Assembly: GCA_021234155.1 (NCBI GenBank)
Contig: JAJEKV010000004.1
Coordinates: 20,811,619 to 20,875,618, forward strand
DNA from: Isoetes taiwanensis
Lineage: Eukaryota; Streptophyta; Lycopodiopsida; Isoetales; Isoetaceae
Direction: 5' to 3'
Length of the DNA stretch: 64,000 nt
Both the position numbers and the translations under genes were made by a program. The notes below the pieces were generated by a model. The model was not told the origin of the DNA and ran no database searches. It saw only the letters and a list, made by a program, of their open reading frames with translations. Shown piece by piece: positions 31,118 to 41,619 of the stretch (position 1 is its first letter; each line of letters opens with the position of its first letter).

Positions 31118-31577
31118 TGTTGAAATATGGGGTTCTTTGGCATGCACCTTTTTGCGGCCGAGACCATGGTGCCGGATGCAACAAGGCTGCCACAAATGCT
31201 CAAGAATGACAAAACAAAGGGGAGGAAACTCCAAGAACACAAACGGGGGCACAAATGCCAAGAAATGAACAAAGTGGATCATATTGCCAAAATGAGGCGC
31301 CCAAAACGTGAGCTGAAACCTCCACAAAATGAGGCTCCCAAAACGTGAGCTAAAACCTTCACAAAATGAGGCGGCTCCAAAACGTGAGCTAAAACCTTCA
31401 CAAAATGAGGCGCCCAAAACGTGAGCTAAAACCTTAAACAATGAGGGGAAATGCTCTCTATATAGTGAGCAAACCCTAACCCTATATGATGACAACATGT
31501 GGCCATGTGCCACTAACATCTATGATGACATGTGGCCTATGCCACTAACGTCTATGACTTAGCCCAAGGGGCTAACA
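31118..31577 (-). repeat. LTR of the nested element, right copy
   Basis: 460 bp, the 5' LTR of the minus-oriented element. Carries the same internal 31-bp tandem phrase as the left copy, with small indels. Confidence 0.85.
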
Positions 31578-31582
31578 AACGT

Positions 31583-33740
31583 CACAAACAAGGCAACAGT
31601 AGGCTCCACCACCTCCGCACCCTCGCCAGCTTTTGTATCAATATCAGCAGGATGTTCAAGCTGCTGCTCTCAAGTTACAAGAATCCCAGGAAGCTCTCAT
31701 GAATGGGGTTCAAACGGCCCTGGAGGCCTCAGACGCGGTTCACCGAGACCTTCAAGCTACTACCACGCAAGTTCATACTCTGGAGACCCAGCTTCAAGCC
31801 AAGCACGAGGTTTTTTTACAGGCCCGTGAGGATCTAAAGGCTGCCCAAAATCAGAATAGTCTGCTTGCCGATCAGCAGGCTCAATTGCAGACCACCATTC
31901 AGGAATTATTGGAGCAGGTCAAGGCAAGAGAGACTCTCTTGGTTGACAAGGATAAAGACATTGCCAAAAATTTGGACCGCCATATCTGAGCTCTCGGCAT
32001 TACAACACTCAAGCCCAAGACCTTCGGTGGGTGACACTCAAATTGCCTCTTTGGAAGCTCGGCTTTCACGCTTGGACCTCTCGGCTCACATCTCCAAGAT
32101 CAGCTTACGGAGGCTCAGAAACAGAAAATTCTTGATGACGCTGAGATTGCCATGCTTCGACTCAATGTTCCTGGGCAATCCTCCTCACATGCCACGACTT
32201 CTCAGAAACGGGTCCGTGACCAGTCACGCCTTCTGTTAGAAAAGGAGAACCGGATCCGTGACCTCGAACAACAGCTACAGCAAGCCATTCAGTCTGCTGA
32301 TGAGGCCCAGACCAAACTTGAAGGCTATGTTACCATCGCTCTTAACCTGCCTGTTGATTTCCCTATTCCTTCCAGTTATCTTGATTATGTGGTTGCCCGC
32401 CGCCACCTCTTTCTTCTGAAGTGGCATGCGGCTGATGGTCCCGTTGATGTTCCCCTGTGCACTGCAGATTTTCTTCGGATCTGGCCTGACCTCTCTATTG
32501 AAGACAAAGGTTTATTCTGCGCCCTTTTAGTCTTTGATCTCATTCACTGTGACGATTCGGATTTGATCACCTTCAGAGTTGTTCAGCCAATGGCGTACAT
32601 TTTCCATGACTTCTATCTGGCTGATACACAGAACAAATTTCGGGATGGGCCACATCAGAACTTTCAGGGTGACACAACAGTTCAATGGTTGCTTTTGGAT
32701 AACAACCCCTATCTGTCTGATCATGATCGGACACACGCTCTTCATCAAGAGTACATGCCTGAGCTTGCTCATCATTTACCTCTCTGGCAAGCTGAAATGC
32801 TGCAACAGATAAGGAAGTATCTTGGACATCCTGAGGATCTTCCCTTTGCCCAAGTTTATATGCAGCACTTGGCAGGTTACAATCAACTGCGTGCTCTTCT
32901 GGATAGCAAGACAGTCCCCACGGGTTGGGATAGCCCATCCTGTATACTCTCAACTCCCTGCTTCTGTTTGGGACCATTGGTGCAAAGCTCTTGATCCTGA
33001 CCTTGTCCGTCAATTCAGGGAGCAGGCTCAGCAGCCCACGCCCACGGGCATGGCCCCCTCTCCATATGCTTCACTGGGTGTCCCTCCACGCCCCCGGTTC
33101 CTCACCTCTGATTGGCGTCTCCCCTTTTGGACCAAGGTCATGGATGGCCATGCTGGATGGACTCTGCCTCAGATCTCGACGGATCTCCGGTGGGATCCCC
33201 GTTTTGTCCGCCGCTCCAATTGGGAGGATGGTGCCATCCTTGATGACACTACAAATTGGATTTATATTGCAAATGAGCGTGGTTGGCAACGCCCTGCTGA
33301 TGCTATTCATGGCCTTGACACCTTCTTGCAGAATGCCGCCACCTCACCAGACCCTTCAGTACACCATCAGGCTGGTTTCTGTGCTGCTCTCAAATGCATC
33401 CTAGTCAGCTCTTTAAATCAGCAGCGTCCCATCTTTCACTGCAATCCGAATGCCAGCGTCAGTGCCTTCGGTCTCCAGACCTGCCTACTCATGGAGTGCC
33501 AGTTTGTTTCTTCTGAAGCCCATGCTGCCCTTGAAGACATGGTGCGCTCTCATTTCCTCCTTGATGACGATCCTGCCCTTGGGTTCAACACTCCTGCTGC
33601 TCTTCAAATACGTCAGGATCTCATAGGCACTTACCATAATGGTGCCCATCCTCACTCCCGTGAGGATCACTTTCAGACTGCTGGATTCCCGCCCTCAGAG
33701 ACACTTCCTCCTTTTCTTCAGACTGAGTGTCATTTGGTGG
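31583..33740 (+). pseudogene. Gypsy-2 extra 3' ORF, C-terminal part with coiled coil
   Basis: Continues the 27,303 frame. A TAG at 31,600-31,602 is the only stop before a long coiled coil of about 110 residues (ESQEALMNGVQTALEASDAV, ATTTQVHTLETQLQ, LLADQQAQLQTTIQELLEQ). A frameshift at about 31,980 and another at about 32,980 break it. Between and after them come LLLEKENRIRDLEQQLQQAI, then a globular stretch (PVDFPIPSSYLDYVVARRHL, DFLRIWPDLSIEDKGLFCALL) and a last region rich in W/P (DWRLPFWTKVMDGHAGW, NWIYIANERGWQRPADAI). Together the two parts would make a protein near 1,000 residues. Family unknown. Confidence 0.5.
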
Positions 33741-33747
33741 GGGGGAG
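33733..33747 (+). other. Gypsy-2 polypurine tract
   Basis: TTGGTGGGGGGGAG directly before the 3' LTR start TGTTAG. Confidence 0.75.
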
Positions 33748-34341
33748 TGTTAGTCCTGTGCCTCCTGGTACAGGACTATTCATGCATTCGACGGACCAAG
33801 TCAAGTCCAAGGATCCACAACCAGGCACGGGTCAGTCGTCAAAAGCTCAGCAGAAGACCAAGCGGCCAGAACCCACTTGATCAAAGCACGTGATCCGTCA
33901 ACAAGAGGCGGCGCCGAGACAAGTGAGGGGCGTCACTTGCCCGCGGCGTCGCGTCGCGTGATTCTAGGCACTTCAAGAGGCACCGCCAAAGATTCTCCAG
34001 AATCAGGCGCCCTTCCGTGAGTCGGCACCGAGATCAGTCAGAGTGTCTATATTGGGCCAAAGGCCATTGTACTATATATATGAGTAGAGCTAGCACATGA
34101 GTTTTAGATGAGTTTTGAGTCTTGTCTCATTTCAGTTTTCTCTCGGTTGCGAGAGCTCATGTATCGCCATCATTGATATCACGGAAGCTTATCATTGTTG
34201 TCTCATTGTTTGTTGTTTCCTTTTCTCCTCCTTTGTTTTCTTGCAAATCCCACGTGACATAGTCCCCGGATTCTCCTGTTAGATCCACGGGTCCTCACAG
34301 AGGGCTGTCTTGCAGGAGTTCCCGAACCCAGACCCCAAACA
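33748..34341 (+). repeat. Gypsy-2 3' LTR (594 bp)
   Basis: TGTTAG...CCCCAAACA, followed by ACCAT and then LINE text. Confidence 0.88.
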
Positions 34342-35800
34342 ACCATAATGGTACGATAGTTGGCTGGGCTGTGGGGGTCCCCTGCTTTGTATATGGGCAC
34401 AACTCTACTGGTAGTCCAGTGTGGGGGGAAGCCTTCTTGCAATGCCCTGTTGAAGAGTGCTGTGAGAACTGGCACCATTGGGGCCCGCCCACTTGAGAAG
34501 CTCTGCCGCATACCATCAAATCATTTGCCTTCCCGATTAGCTTAGGCGTTGCAGGCCCATTATGACATCCCTTCAAGTAATGACGATTGCTAGGCCTGTC
34601 ATGGAGGTAATCTTGGTGCCCGGCTTCCCATTGGGTCATACAACCATCGCAAGTATCTCACCCATTGTTAGGGGTAATATTTCCTGTGGGCTGTGCAGGC
34701 TTACTCAAGACCTTTCTCCAGAAGGTCCTAGGGTGGCGGTCTAGTAGACCAAACATCTGTTGCTGGTGCTCCGCAAGGTACCTGGCTTTCTTGGTCTTGA
34801 GGAAGGAGCGGTATTGACGGACGGCCTGCGGGCGAATGGTGGGGTCCAGCACTTGGCGGAGCCATCATTTCAGCTCCCGACATTCGTCATCGAACCCGGT
34901 GATTGCGGGGAAGGTGGTTGCAGCCCCGTGGATCGTCGAGCGGCCTCTCCCAAAGCATCATCCCCTACCCTCGGAAGGAGCTGGTTCACCGGTGGGCGTC
35001 TTTGTTGAAGTGTGGGGAGCTGCAGCACTCCCGGCAGCTCATGCTCAAGCATCCTCGCATAGACCGCCGCATGATCATAGTCCAGACGCAACCGTGGTAC
35101 ATGGGGTGTTGGGGCAATGGGTGCTCGGTTGGCCTGCCAATCTATCTGCAGAACAGAGGCTGATGGTGGAGTCTACTTCCTCGTCCGGCCACTGTCCCAT
35201 TAATCGGGCCAGTGATCAAGTGTAGGCATTGCTCGCGTCTACTAGCACACGTAATCCACCACACCGGTGCGCCCCCCTGGTTCTCTGTCTACAAGTGAAG
35301 CGGCCGGAGGACGGGGCCACCCACCCTGTGCCGACCCATTGTAAATGACTAGGTCAAAGATAATGCTTCAAACAACAAAGAAATGCCGGGCCATACCGCG
35401 GTGTCACCGGCCGTCATCGACGCCCTTTGGCCAAACCATCTGCGGGGTCCATTTGCAACACATCCTCAGCTAGAGGTGCGAATTTTGGGATCTGCTCTGC
35501 CCCTGTGCGCGCATTGAAATCTCCAAGTAACATGACCTTGCCCAATTGTCTGTACTGTTGTATGTCATCATATAGATTGACATAGGACTCCTGCCTGTCC
35601 ACATCCAAGTGCGTGTGGTAAAATTTGCTCTCAGCATGTGGGAAGTAGCAAGCCGCCACAAAGAGAGGGCTGCCATCGCTGTTCTGCACTCGTACCCACA
35701 GGTATCTATTGTGCCAAGAACGAATTTGAAGATATTGAATCCAAATAATTTTCGTCACTTCTGACTCAAGGATCTTTTTCTGGGCCACAACAATAACGAC
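34342..35800 (-). pseudogene. LINE-1: endonuclease and N-terminal RT part, split by gypsy-2
   Basis: From right to left: an endonuclease/exonuclease/phosphatase domain (RYLWVRV, PLFVAACYFPHAES, VMLLGDFNARTG; the G-D-F-N motif is at about 35,510-35,535), a connecting region (RPQAVRQYRSFLKTKKARYL, RHPRTFWRKVL), and the RT start (VPIYKAGDPHSPANYRTIMV). There it meets gypsy-2. The same family as the LINE at 59.8-62.5 kb, judged by RPHAVRQYRVFLKAKKARYI there. Frameshifts in the linker make it dead. The 5' limit is uncertain (about 35,760-35,860). Confidence 0.8.
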
Positions 35801-36099
35801 CGTGCAGATGAGTAGATACATTGATGCACAATTTAATGTTTGGCCAACCCAATGCGTCAATACCTTATTTTATTTACGTCAACCTTTCAAAGAACTTGAG
35901 CCATTTAGTCGACACCTTAGCGTGCAGTTTTAGCGTGCAGTTTAATCAAACTTATAACAAAAAAATGCCCATAGAGAGTTCTGATGACATTAACAGATAA
36001 TAAGATTTACATCTTTCAATTAATCCTTGTTTAATCCCATCTTTTCACTTAAGATGTGATACATTATACCATATGGTATATTTAAGCCAGACTAATGTT

Positions 36100-36765
36100 C
36101 TAAAACATTGACCTCAAGACAATAGAAGCAATTCTTCTCGCGAGCAAGGAAACATTTCCCCATTGCATCAGCAATGGTTGGGCACTGCATCCTGGGGCAC
36201 TCACTCTATGTAACATTGTAGTAAAAGTATTTTCAAAAGAACTCAAATTTATTTACACATACAAATGCAACCCACCTCATGTAGTTGCTTGCTACTCTCA
36301 AGTTCCCAACCTACATCTTGTGCTGGCATAAGTGCATTTCACCAATTTGAAAAAACCAAGTCAAAAGTAGGTCCCAAGCCTGCAATCCAAGTCAGATGCT
36401 TCATGATATACACATCAGAGCTATACATATGGTCCCATTTTATTCAGAGCCGACAAGTATAACACGCATTGTGATTCTCCAATGAATTGACTGCACATTG
36501 CACATTCTCCTACAAATCATTTGGCATAGCATAATTTATTTATAGGATTAGCATGTTCTTAGAAGCTCAACAAAGATGATTGTCTACGTCAATGAGTATT
36601 TATGTGCCACCATTCCACTCTACATTGCCACTCTTCTTCAACAGAGTAGATTTTGGCCACAACTTGCGGAAACCTATGGCGTCAAGGCAGCTTGAGCTTG
36701 GCAGTTTTCTTTGTGGAGGCAACATCTCCCATTCGCAGACCAGATCCCTATACGTTTGAATGAAA
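36100..36765 (-). pseudogene. Possible exons of an unrecognised gene beside LINE-2
   Basis: Two minus-strand stretches look coding. One, at 36,600-36,750, follows a CATTCAAACGTATAG acceptor and reads DLVCEWEMLPPQRKLPSSSC, reminiscent of kelch-type W-x-x-x-P-P. The other, at about 36,115-36,210, reads CPTIADAMGKCFLAREKNCF. The link between them is conjecture. No function assigned. Confidence 0.2.
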
Positions 36766-36805
36766 ATGGATGAAATGTTCGAAGAAAGGATGAAGAACGT
36801 AAAGA

Positions 36806-39190
36806 GAATAGAATAGAATAGAATAGAATACATTTATGTCCCTTGTGCCATAAGGCCCCTGGACTTGTGTAGCATGGGCGAGCTCCCTAAAAGGGTGCTA
36901 CTAGCACATCACGCTATTATAATGTAGCCTTTTCTGAAGGCTGACTTTTTTCTTTTAATACCGGCATCCCGCTTTACCTCGGCTTCTTGGCCGTGCAGTG
37001 ATGCGTCGTTATCAATCAGCTTTTAGCTGAGCAATTTATGTGAGGCTATATGACTCGTTTTGTATGGTTCATATTACAAGCCCTCTTTTCTTTGTGTACT
37101 TTCTACGGTAATGCGGACGTTATTACGTGGATCGCCCGCCGCGGATCCGTAATGATTCTGTCATCTCCATCAGCCTGTGAACTGGTTCCCCCCACCTTAT
37201 ATTTCTATATCTGTCCCTGATGTCTCCGTATATTGGGCAGTCACTAATCATATGGTTCTCATCCTCTATTCTCCCCCCGTCACAGATTCTGCATATCCTG
37301 TCCTCCTTGTCTACCCCTCTTCACCTGTCTTTTTCGATTCTTAGATCATGGCTTCCCATCCTAAATCTGGCTAGTGTTCCCCAATATGTTATCCCGGTAT
37401 ATCTGATGTCCTATTTGTTGGTCTGGATTAAAAACTTGTATGAGCCAGTCTGTCTTGGGTCCTGTATGCCTTTGCAGCCATGCTCTTGTCGCTATGTCTG
37501 CCCACTCCTCATTCCACTGCCCCTCTTCTATTAGGTCACTCAGGTTTAATCCCATATGTCTGGTCCATGTTGCCACCTCTTTAAACCATCCAGTGCTTTC
37601 GAGGATATGTGATTTTGTTGATTCTGTGATTGCAATCTTTGGGCGCTTTTTTCCTTGTATGTCTCCCCGCATTGTCTACGAAAGGGGTACCTTATGGTTC
37701 TCTCCCATGCTCTCACTTCCATTGGTTTTACGCCCTGTTTGAGGACCATGATTGTGTGGCGTGTTTGTCCTTACCACAATTCAATGCGTGCCATTGCCTA
37801 AGAATTCCTTCTGCTTTTTCCCGGTTTCTTTTCTGTTAAACCTGGCCCCCCATGCTTCCGCTCCCGTACAACCGAGTGGTGGCTATTCTTTGCATGAATA
37901 GATAACATTTGATGTCCCAATCAGTTATTCTACTTCTGTTACAAAAGTTTTTCATGTTAAAGTAGCTTCCTATAGCTGATTGGAATCTAGCGTTAGCTTC
38001 TTTGGCCCATTTCCCTGTGCCATGCGCATCATAACCTAGATATCTGTATTCTGTTGGTTCCTCTATCTCTTTACCTTTATATCTGAAAGGTTTATGCCTG
38101 TTCTTGTGTCCAAAGATGACTATCTTAGTTTTTGCTAGATTCACTGTCAGCCCTGTATCCTCACAGAATTGTTCTAGTATTTTGAGCAGTCTGTGCATTC
38201 CTTTGTTTTTTGTTGCCATCATACTAAGGTCATCCGCATATAGCATTATCGATACCTTCGTGTCTCCTAGTGTGGGGGCATACTCGTCTCCATGTTGTTC
38301 TGCTATGTACCCCTGTAGTGCGTCTATGTATATTCCAAATAGAGTTGGGGATAACGGGCAGCCCTGCTTTACACCGGTGTCACAGATTATCGGCTGTCCT
38401 TCCTGTTCCATCTTAGCATACACCTTGTGGTATAGTCTTGCTATCGATCCTACCATATTTCTCGGGGCTTGCATGTCCATCAATCTTTTTAGCAACTTCT
38501 CTCTCGGGACTGTATCAAATGCTTTTCTGAAATCTACAAAGCAGCAGATTATTTTCCTTCCCTGCACTTTGTTCTGCTCTATTAATATCCGAAGGGTCAC
38601 GAGGTGATCTGTGGTTGAGTGCTCCGGTCTGAACCCTGCTTGCCCCTGTGCTCTCATATTTCCTTCTTCTGCCCATTTCTTTAGTTTGTTATCCAATACC
38701 TTTCCAAACCATTTTGCGAAAATCGAGCTTACCATTATCGTCCTATAGTTCCCTGGATCTTTTCTATTTCCTGCCTTATGTAGAGGTATGACTCTATTGT
38801 ATGTCCATCTGTCTGGAAGTTCTGTATGTATGATGCCATTGAAAATGTCTGTAACCTGTCTGCCGATTTCTGTTTCGGCACACTTCAGCAGTTCCACGGT
38901 TAGTCCGTATAGATCCGGTGCTTTATGATTGGCCATCCTGTTTAGGGCTAGCATTACTTCTAACATGTTGAAGCATGGTTTGTCCTGGTCATGCTGTATT
39001 GGTATTGGTACTGGAGGTGCCCCCGTCTTGTATAATTTGTCCAGGTAACTCTCCCATCCCTCGGTTCCAATGCCATCTTGTTCGTTCTTTGTTTTCATAT
39101 TGCTACCCCCTCCTTTGTTTTTGAGTCCTCTCCAAAATCTTCGGGGCTGTTTTTTCAGCATTTTCCCCATGTACCATTGGTACCACGCGT
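36806..39190 (-). mobile_element. LINE-2: 5'-truncated L1-type LINE with pentanucleotide tail
   Basis: The 3' end is at the left: (GAATA)5 at 36,806-36,830, that is (CTATT/TATTC)n on the coding strand. The body holds the RT (37,836-39,170), a post-RT region and a zinc-finger region near 37,230-37,330 (DRICRICDGGRIEDENHMIS...C), typical for the C-terminus of LINE ORF2. The 5' end at about 39,190 lacks endonuclease, as for most LINE insertions. Confidence 0.85.
37836..39170 (-). CDS. LINE-2 reverse transcriptase (444-residue open part)
   Basis: An uninterrupted RT. Key motifs in order: APDLYGLTVELLK, VIPLHKAGNRKDPGNYRTI, QAGFRPEHSTTDHL, FVDFRKAFDTVPREKL (first catalytic Asp), GVKQGCPLSPTLFGIYID and MLYADDLSMMAT (the F/Y-A-D-D box), then GLTVNLAKTKIVIFG. 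The enzyme primes reverse transcription at a nicked target. Downstream of 37,836 the ORF continues in other frames, so a frameshift separates the C-terminal zinc finger. The good preservation points to a young insertion. Confidence 0.9.
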   Translation of the reverse strand: MGKMLKKQPRRFWRGLKNKGGGSNMKTKNEQDGIGTEGWESYLDKLYKTGAPPVPIPIQHDQDKPCFNMLEVMLALNRMANHKAPDLYGLTVELLKCAETEIGRQVTDIFNGIIHTELPDRWTYNRVIPLHKAGNRKDPGNYRTIMVSSIFAKWFGKVLDNKLKKWAEEGNMRAQGQAGFRPEHSTTDHLVTLRILIEQNKVQGRKIICCFVDFRKAFDTVPREKLLKRLMDMQAPRNMVGSIARLYHKVYAKMEQEGQPIICDTGVKQGCPLSPTLFGIYIDALQGYIAEQHGDEYAPTLGDTKVSIMLYADDLSMMATKNKGMHRLLKILEQFCEDTGLTVNLAKTKIVIFGHKNRHKPFRYKGKEIEEPTEYRYLGYDAHGTGKWAKEANARFQSAIGSYFNMKNFCNRSRITDWDIKCYLFMQRIATTRLYGSGSMGGQV

Positions 39191-39399
39191 CCTATTACCT
39201 CCTATACTATTCTTTAGATAGCACATGCTTAGTGTTGGAGCAATATAGGTAGAAACGACCTAACGTAAGACCTCACAGAGGAGCGTAGCTGGGAAAGGCT
39301 GCCTCAAAAACTTGGATGGGGTCTGTCTTCTGGGGTATGATCTCTCCCCTCCTGTGAGGTTGCAATGCAAAGTCCTATTAACCCCATTCGACATGGAGA

Positions 39400-40870
39400 A
39401 GGTGGAGCCTAGATGGCATGTTGGAGCCCACGTGTTTGAGCCACCTTGGTATGTTTGGGCCTAGGTGGCATGTTGGAGCGTTGCATGTTTGAGCCACCTT
39501 GGCATGTTGGAGCCTGGGTGGCATGTTGGAGCCCGGTGGCATGTTTGAGCCACCTTGGCATGTTGGAGCCTAGGTGGCATGTTGGAGCGCACATGTTTGA
39601 GCCATCTTGTCATGTTGGAGCCCGCGTGGCATGTTTGAGCCACCCTGGCATGTTTGGACCACCTTGGCATGTTTGAGCCTAGGTGGCATGTTGGAGCCCG
39701 CGTGGCATGTTTGAGCCACCTTGGCATGTTTGAGCCTAGATGGCATGTTGGAACCTAGGTGGCATGTTTAAGCCACCTTGCATGTTTGAGCCTAGGTGCC
39801 ATGTTAGAGTCTAGCTGGCATGTTGGAGCCTACGTGGCATTTTGTAGCACGCGTGGCATGTTTGAGCCACCTTGGCATCTTTGAGCCTAGGTGGCATGTT
39901 GGAGCCGAGACGGCATGTTTGAGCCACCTTTGCATGGTGGAGCCTAGGTGGCATGTTTGAGCCTAGGTGGTATGTTTGAGCCACCTTGGCATGTTGGAGC
40001 CTAGATCGCATGTTGGGGCCCACATGTTTGACCGACCTTGGCACGTTGGAGCCCGCGTGGCATGTTTGAGCCACGTTGGCATGTTTGATCCTAGGTGGCA
40101 TGTTGGAGACTAGGTGGCATCTTGGAGCGCGCATGGCACCTTGGCATGTTTGATCCTAGATGGCATGTTGGAGCCTAGGTGGCATCTTGGAGCGCGCATG
40201 GCCATGTTTGAGCCATCTTGGCATGTTTGAGCCTAGGTGGCATTTTGGAGCAGAGGTGGCATGTTTGAGCCACCTTGGCATGTTGGAGCCTAGGTGGCAT
40301 GTTGGAGCCCCGCATGGCATGTTTGAGCCACCTTGGCGTGTTAGAGCCTAGGCGGCATGTTGGAGACACCTTGGCGTGCCATGCGTGGCCTGTTTGGGCC
40401 ACCTTGGCATATTTGATCCTATGTGGCATGTTGGAGCCTAGGTGGCATCTTGGAGCATGGCATCTTTGAGCCATCTTGGCATGTTTGAGCCTAGGTGGCA
40501 TGTTGGAGCCTAGGTGGCATGTTTGAGCCACCTTGGCATGTTTGAGCCACCTTGGCATGTTGGAGCCTGCATTGGCACGTTTGGGCCACCTTGGCATGTT
40601 TGATCCTAGGTGGCATGTTGGAACCTAGCTGGCATGTTGGAGCCGAGGTGGCATCTTAGAGCGCGCGTGGCATGTTTGAGCCACCTTGGCATGTTTGAGC
40701 CTAGGTGGCATGTTGGAGCCCGCATGGCATGTTTCAGCCATCTTGGCATGTTGGAGCCTAGGTGGCATGTTGGAACCTGCATGGATATTTGTGCCACCTT
40801 GGCATGTTTGAGCCTAGGTGGCATGTTGGAGGCTAGATGGCATGTTTGAGCCACCTTGGCATGTTGACTT
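39400..40870. repeat. Minisatellite of alternating 19-21-bp units that can pair
   Basis: About 70 units of two related types, GGCATGTTTGAGCCACCTT and GGCATGTTGGAGCCTAGGT, mostly alternating. The GCCACCT of one is the reverse complement of the AGGTGGC formed at the junction of the other, so neighbouring units can form hairpins. All long open frames here on both strands are products of the repeat. Confidence 0.9.
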
Positions 40871-41339
40871 TGGCTAACTTTGGTCTCAATAAATGGCAAC
40901 GTTGTATGAAAGGAGAGAAAATGATGTGTAAAGAGATGACCTTTTTGGGTGGAATGGTAGTAAAGCCTTGGGAAACAACAAATCATGCCTTAAGCAGTAA
41001 CGTCATGTCTCATGCAAAGTACCATTGAAATTCGAGTGGTCTTCCAAACTTTAACTTTGGGTCTTCAACCTTTGACTTCAAGTGTTCAAGATGCTTAGGT
41101 GATCAAATATTCTTCAAGAAATGCCTATATGATGCCAAACCATTGTCCAGCTTTGGTTTTTCGCTATAAGTTGCCAAGTGATGGATGTCTTCAAGTTTCA
41201 TGCTCTACAAGCTCTAACACACACATGTATGAAGTCAAAATGCTAGTGAAGTGTGTCAAGCATGCATGTAGCTCTTGTATACTGCCATTTTATGGCAGTA
41301 ATGGCATGTGGACAACTTGGTCATACATGGATTTTTAGA

Positions 41340-41590
41340 AAACCATAAAAAACCACACCTCAAAAAAACACTACCTTAGAAAACACCACCTTAAAAAAAA
41401 TCATCCCTTCCAAAAACCATACAGTCTGAGAAAACAACACATCCTTAAAAAAGAAACTATGCCTCCTTAAGAAGCCACACATTTAAAAAAAAAAACTATG
41501 GCTCCTTAAGAAAAACTACAGCATATCCTTGAAAAACCACACGTTCATATAACTACATGTAGATTTTTTTCAAATCTTCAAAAAAACAAC
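41340..41590 (+). repeat. A/C-rich degenerate repeat (CCTTAAAAAA-type)
   Basis: Loose repeats of AAAACCACACCTTAAAAAA-like phrases. No gene. Confidence 0.5.
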
Positions 41591-41619
41591 CCGTATTGTG
41601 TTTTTACTGTTGTTTTCAG

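Larger units (their letters stand above)
28100..31577 (-). mobile_element. Nested non-autonomous LTR element (about 3.5 kb) inside gypsy-2
   Basis: LTRs 28,100-28,561 and 31,118-31,577 start TGTTGAAATATGG and end GGGGCTAACA. They are flanked by perfect AACGT duplications (28,095-28,099 and 31,578-31,582). On the minus strand GGTGGGGGGGAG precedes the left LTR, a polypurine tract, so the element is minus-oriented. The 2.5-kb interior has no gag-pol; minus-strand open stretches are short and Q/N/S-rich. No ordinary TGG-type primer site is visible beside the right LTR. It fits a LARD-type, non-coding element mobilised by others. Confidence 0.85.
19786..34341 (+). mobile_element. Gypsy-2: Tat/Athila-like Ty3/gypsy element with a long extra 3' ORF
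   Basis: LTRs at 19,786-20,373 and 33,748-34,341 start TGTTAGTCCTG and end CCCCAAA[CT]A. Flanks are ACCGT (19,781-19,785) and ACCAT (34,342-34,346), a 5-bp target duplication with one change. The LINE text is continuous across the insertion. Order: LTR, tRNA-Asp-like primer site, gag with three zinc knuckles, protease, RT, RNase H, integrase without chromodomain, spacer, long extra ORF interrupted by a nested LTR element, polypurine tract, LTR. Several frameshifts and in-frame TAG codons make it non-autonomous now. Confidence 0.88.

Noticed and set aside
39409-40986. Several open frames on both strands with H-L-G-S-N-M-P-R-W-like repeats
   Set aside because: Products of the roughly 20-bp minisatellite; both strands are open, as expected for a repeat without stops.
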